Source: Sphingobacterium bambusae
GTDB taxonomy: Bacteria > Bacteroidota > Bacteroidia > Sphingobacteriales > Sphingobacteriaceae
DNA length: 64,000 nt
Direction: 5' to 3'
Assembly: GCF_033955345.1 (NCBI RefSeq)
Contig: NZ_CP138332.1
Span: 5,208,001 to 5,272,000 of the forward strand
Positions 61,131 to 64,000 of this stretch are shown piece by piece; position 1 is the stretch's first letter, and each line of letters begins with the position of its first letter. The notes beneath the pieces were generated by a model. The model worked only from the letters and a program-made list of their open reading frames with translations. It was not told where the DNA came from and made no database searches. The position numbers and the translations under genes are program-made.

Positions 61131-62267
61131 ATGACACTACTGCGTTATATATCGTTTTTTTTCGTCGCTTGCTTGGTATCTAGCTGCGCTAAGGATGATG
61201 AGCTTATACCCGAAAAGCCGGTGGCCCGTACCGTGATGGTGTATATGGCTGCCAATAACAGTCTAGCGGCAAATGCATACGCCAATCTCAATCAGATGGA
61301 GGAGGGCTTCCAAGCAGTGGACGGCAAGTTGGTTGTGTATGCCCGTATATTTGGGCAGCAGCCGAAGATATATGAAATAGTGCATGATAGCAGTCCAGAA
61401 ATAAAGAGCAAGGTGCTGAAAACTTACGGCGATCATGACTCGTCGGATCCCGAAATGATGAAAATCATCTTTGCGGATATGAAACAGCTTGCCGCAGCAG
61501 ATTCCTACGCTGCCATCTTGTGGTCGCACGCCACAAACTGGGCTCCCGCTAATCTGGGACGTGTAGGACTGCGCTCATTTGGCGATGACAATTACAGCAG
61601 TATGGATGTGCAACAGCTAAAGGCGGCGCTAGCCACCGATTTGGATTTCCTCATCTTCGATGCCTGCTCCATGGCCTCCGTCGAGGTGCTCTACGAGTTA
61701 CGCCAAGTAACGCCCTACATTTTGGCTTCCCCAACGGAGGTGCTTAGTGTGGGGATGCCCTATGAGCAGCTCGGTTCGCTTTTGTTTGCTGCCGACGTAC
61801 CCACGAGCTTGGCCCGCATGGCGGAGGTATATGTGCAATACTACCAGCAGAAAAACGGCCTCGAACAGTCAGCCACATTTTCGTTGATAGACACTAGGGA
61901 GCTAGATGCTCTCGCTGCAGCCACCAAGCAACTGCTCGCCACCTACAAGGAACGTATTCCTACCTTTAGTCGCTCGGGCATTCAGCGTATGGATCTTGAT
62001 CCCAGCAGTCCGGTGGTCGCCTTTGATTTTCAGGATTTCTTGGACAAACATTTTATTGAAGCGGAGCAGCAAGCTGTTACAGCGGCAATAAACCGTGCGG
62101 TGCGCTATAAGGCACACACCAGCAACTTCCTAGGGCAACCGATTAATGTGTTCTCCGGCTTATCCACCTATATTCCCGTGCGCGAAGAAGAGCATTTGCG
62201 TGCTTTTTATAAAAGCTTAGCATGGTCGGCCGACGCGGGCTATGACAACCTCTTTTGGTGGGATTGA
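61131..62267 (+). CDS. Clostripain-type (C11) cysteine protease lipoprotein
   Basis: A 378-residue lipoprotein with signal and lipobox LVSSC (Cys near residue 19). The caspase-like core opens with TVMVYMAANNSL and shows the catalytic dyad His133 in ILWSHATNW and Cys179 in IFDACSMASVEV, followed by PYILASPTEV. C11 peptidases usually cut after Arg or Lys and often self-activate. Here it closes an operon of receptor, lipoprotein and nuclease, 21 bases after the nuclease. It could degrade DNA-bound protein at the cell surface or process the cluster's own fimbrillin-like proteins. Confidence 0.9.
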   Translation: MTLLRYISFFFVACLVSSCAKDDELIPEKPVARTVMVYMAANNSLAANAYANLNQMEEGFQAVDGKLVVYARIFGQQPKIYEIVHDSSPEIKSKVLKTYGDHDSSDPEMMKIIFADMKQLAAADSYAAILWSHATNWAPANLGRVGLRSFGDDNYSSMDVQQLKAALATDLDFLIFDACSMASVEVLYELRQVTPYILASPTEVLSVGMPYEQLGSLLFAADVPTSLARMAEVYVQYYQQKNGLEQSATFSLIDTRELDALAAATKQLLATYKERIPTFSRSGIQRMDLDPSSPVVAFDFQDFLDKHFIEAEQQAVTAAINRAVRYKAHTSNFLGQPINVFSGLSTYIPVREEEHLRAFYKSLAWSADAGYDNLFWWD

Positions 62268-62275
62268 GTGTAGTG

Positions 62276-62465
62276 CGTATTGAGTAGTGCGTGTTGCGTA
62301 CAGAGATTCCGCAAAACTTTAACTTGATTGCAGCTGCCCATTGTTAATGGAAAAGACGGTGTTGGTTTTTTTGCGAGTATTGCTTAGTGCGTATCGAGAT
62401 CGCGCATAACTTCAACTTGATTGCAGCTGCCCATTGTTAACCGAAAAGTCGCATTATTTTTGTTG
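62276..62465 (+). repeat. Two imperfect 93-bp tandem copies
   Basis: AACTTGATTGCAGCTGCCCA starts at 62321 and again at 62414, each followed by TTGTTAA and a GAAAAG, 93 bases apart. Flanking GTGCGTAT/GTGCGTGT and T-rich stretches also repeat. It is an intergenic duplication with no gene. Confidence 0.7.
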
Positions 62466-62531
62466 CGTCTGCAGCAATTTGCCTCTGCACTATCCCATAA
62501 GGATGCAGCAAAAATTAGCGACAGGGTTTTG

Positions 62532-62556
62532 GTTACTTTTGTCCCACAAAAGTAAC
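62532..62556. repeat. Palindromic interspersed element
   Basis: GTTACTTTTGT and ACAAAAGTAAC are perfect 11-base arms around CCC, followed by a GC-rich, purine-biased stretch to about 62610. Palindromes of this sequence type recur in intergenic DNA of Bacteroidota as REP-like elements. I see one copy in this window. Confidence 0.55.
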
Positions 62557-62629
62557 GCCTTGCCGCGGCGAGCGGCGGAAGGGATATAGGGAGGGGAGAG
62601 CGCCGTGAAATAGCAGTCACTCGTCACTA

Positions 62630-62677
62630 CATCACCTTGTCACTTCATCACCTTGTCACCTCATCACTACTTCACCC
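62630..62677 (+). repeat. Three-unit 16-bp tandem repeat
   Basis: CATCACCTTGTCACTT, CATCACCTTGTCACCT and a looser CATCACTACTTCACCC lie head to tail at 62630, 62646 and 62662. The array reaches the stop codon of the minus-strand gene at 62677. With the neighbouring 93-bp copies and palindrome it makes the 62268-62676 spacer a repeat cluster. Confidence 0.7.
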
Positions 62678-63129
62678 TACAACAAAAGATGAAGCAGCGC
62701 CAGCATATCTTCGATTTTCACAGCGCTATCACCGGTGTCGGCTGCTAGGGCATTACGCATTTCGATTTTTAGTGGAATACTATTGTCGTTAAAACTGACC
62801 AAAAGGGCGCGGGAGAGCGTGCGCGAGAACAAAAAGTAAAATGGCGAATCATTGATCGTCAAGCGGATGGCATAGTAGCCATTGTCCAGCTCGTAGGCCT
62901 CCTTGATAGGTAAAAACAGCGGTTTATCCATTTGCGATCCGTTCAATGTATAATATCCACCGGCTTTGCTGCTATTGATGGCCAGTGAGAACCAATTCTT
63001 TACATTTTTCGCTGTTGCGAAGTAGAGCGACTCATTTTTGCTGCTTTTATAATCCAAGCGTCCCTGCGCAAAGGATAGACCGAACAGTGCCCATAGTAAA
63101 AAAGAGGTAACGAAAAGTTTCTTAGCCAT
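62677..63129 (-). CDS. Secreted hypothetical protein, 150 aa
   Basis: A 150-residue protein with a clear signal peptide (MAKKLFVTSFLL to LSFAQG). The mature part is beta-rich with patterns SLYFATAKNVKNWFSLAIN and YYAIRLTINDSPFYFLFSRTL, then a short helical end. I do not recognise the family. The start at 63129 is preferred over the open extension to 63180 because it yields the signal peptide directly. A -7-like element lies 39 bases upstream. No partner gene is adjacent on this strand. Confidence 0.65.
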   Translation of the reverse strand: MAKKLFVTSFLLWALFGLSFAQGRLDYKSSKNESLYFATAKNVKNWFSLAINSSKAGGYYTLNGSQMDKPLFLPIKEAYELDNGYYAIRLTINDSPFYFLFSRTLSRALLVSFNDNSIPLKIEMRNALAADTGDSAVKIEDMLALLHLLL

Positions 63130-63167
63130 TTTGTAATTCTTGAGGTACGGAAAAAATAATAGAAGCC

Positions 63168-63175
63168 CAAAACTA
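63168..63175 (-). promoter_or_regulatory. Candidate -7 element for the 150-aa secreted protein
   Basis: The minus strand reads TAGTTTTG here, matching TAnnTTTG, 39 bases before the start at 63129. No clear -33 element is seen. Confidence 0.35.
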
Positions 63176-63348
63176 ACCAATCTACGGCAGTCTTCCGAAC
63201 ATGTTTTGTCTGTGTTTTGTCATACGCCCGTCGTTGTAGCCGGCGGCCTACAGCGTTGCGACCGTCATTTCAACAGCACGTTTATACTGTTCATTTTGCC
63301 TTTTCATCGTCTCATCTTCGTTCTCAAAAACGGCTGTTCACCATGCCT

Positions 63349-63356
63349 TAGTTTTG
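63349..63356 (+). promoter_or_regulatory. Candidate -7 element for gene at 63384
   Basis: TAGTTTTG matches TAnnTTTG, 27 bases before the ATG at 63384. No -33 TTTG is visible. Confidence 0.4.
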
Positions 63357-63383
63357 TGGCTACAATAAAAAATAAGGTATAAA

Positions 63384-64000
63384 ATGAAAGCAAACAAGAT
63401 TTCAATCAAACCAGTGCGCATTGGAAAAAGCAGCCGCATTGTAGCCATGTTAACCCTCACGATGTTGGGTTTTGCACAGTTAGCCCAAGCACAAAAGGAG
63501 CTGGCGATGAACGCCCTGACGAAGTATGGACTGGACAAGGACCTCATCAATAAGGATTATTTTAAGCAACCGGATAACTATGCTTATGATTTGGAGCAAA
63601 CCACCACGGCCGCGAACAAGACAACGGTGCTGCTGGCCAAATATGATCCGCAGGCAGCATCACCCTGGACCGTGTTATCCGTAGATGGTAAAGCACCGAA
63701 GAAAGCCGATATCAGTGCCTTTGAAAAGGCGCAGGCCGAGGAGAACGAACGCTCGAAACCACAAGATGCCAGCTATCGCGTGGATGAAGAGACAGCCGAT
63801 AAGTTGGTGATCAGCTATAAACTGGACCCCGCAACGCTGAGCAAAGAACTGGCCTTTATGAAAGACTGCCGCATCTATATTCATATCAGTCTGCAGTCCA
63901 AACGTTTGCTGCAATCCGAACTGGTCAATGAAAAGCCCGTCAAGATCAAAATCCTAACTGCTGAAAAGTTTATTAGCACGGTGCAGTACCAGTGGGATAC
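63384..64000 (+). CDS. Secreted protein, cut by window end
   Basis: ATG at 63384 opens a frame that runs off the window after 205 codons. The N-terminus is a long signal peptide (MKANKISIKPVRIGKSSRIV, hydrophobic core, ending QLAQAQKE). The visible mature part begins with MNALTKYGLDKDLINKDYF and contains TTVLLAKYDPQAASPWTVLS and VDEETADKLVISYKLDP. It is Lys/Glu-rich with beta-strand patches. I do not recognise it; the remaining C-terminal part may contain the defining domain. Confidence 0.7.
   Translation, partial: MKANKISIKPVRIGKSSRIVAMLTLTMLGFAQLAQAQKELAMNALTKYGLDKDLINKDYFKQPDNYAYDLEQTTTAANKTTVLLAKYDPQAASPWTVLSVDGKAPKKADISAFEKAQAEENERSKPQDASYRVDEETADKLVISYKLDPATLSKELAFMKDCRIYIHISLQSKRLLQSELVNEKPVKIKILTAEKFISTVQYQWD

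Noticed and set aside
62384..62620. 78-aa minus-strand ORF
   Set aside because: It runs through the palindromic repeat and the 93-bp duplication; its sequence is a translation of repeat DNA.

Overview
The window looks like a chromosomal segment of a Bacteroidota member, most likely a Sphingobacterium-like Sphingobacteriaceae. The evidence is three SusC/SusD pairs, a hybrid two-component regulator, lipoprotein signals of the SusD type, fimbrillin-like and DUF4249/DUF5689 proteins, weak ribosome binding sites, and several -7 promoter elements of the Bacteroidota form TAnnTTTG. The genus is an inference.

Layout. 1-760: end of an integrated element, marked by a 3' fragment of a tRNA-Ser gene (584-610) without the rest of the tRNA. 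967-4688: housekeeping-like genes (AI-2E family membrane protein, AraC sensor fragment, small membrane protein, PAS-LuxR regulator, DUF1349 lipoprotein). 5034-22032: a complete polysaccharide utilization locus (PUL 1) with its HTCS sensor, GH31 with a PA14 insert, SusC, SusD, a PKD-like surface lipoprotein, GH2 and GH43. The enzyme set resembles the side-chain-trimming part of a xyloglucan locus, without a visible endoglucanase. 22142-26789: TonB receptor plus DUF4249 lipoprotein bracketed by two MarR-type regulators. 26977-31326: aldo/keto reductase, AraC regulator and GH29 fucosidase, which together suggest L-fucose release and oxidation. 31327-32526: broken IS3-family orfA and phased direct repeats. 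32527-38519: PUL 2 (SusC, SusD, DUF1735-F5/8C lipoprotein). 39028-43767: accessory stretch with a phased T-tract array, a FN3 protein, a 27-unit 21-bp tandem repeat, two tiny membrane-protein genes and a TPR protein. 43945-50595: PUL 3 (SusD, SusC on the minus strand) divergent from a PAS histidine kinase. 51026-52529: signal-less amidase with SH3 repeats and a SUKH-type remnant.

52773-62267 is the most unusual part: a run of six same-strand genes encoding a fimbrillin-like lipoprotein fused to a DNA/RNA non-specific nuclease, a second fimbrillin-like lipoprotein, a TonB-dependent receptor, a DUF5689 lipoprotein, a secreted EEP-family nuclease and a clostripain-type cysteine protease. The second fimbrillin and the DUF5689 protein share a C-terminal module. 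The set is built like a PUL but carries nucleases and a protease in place of glycosidases, so I propose a nucleic-acid or nucleoprotein (extracellular DNA, biofilm) scavenging system. The window ends in a repeat-rich spacer, a small secreted protein and a secreted protein cut by the window edge.

All domain assignments come from reading the translations; no database search was run.
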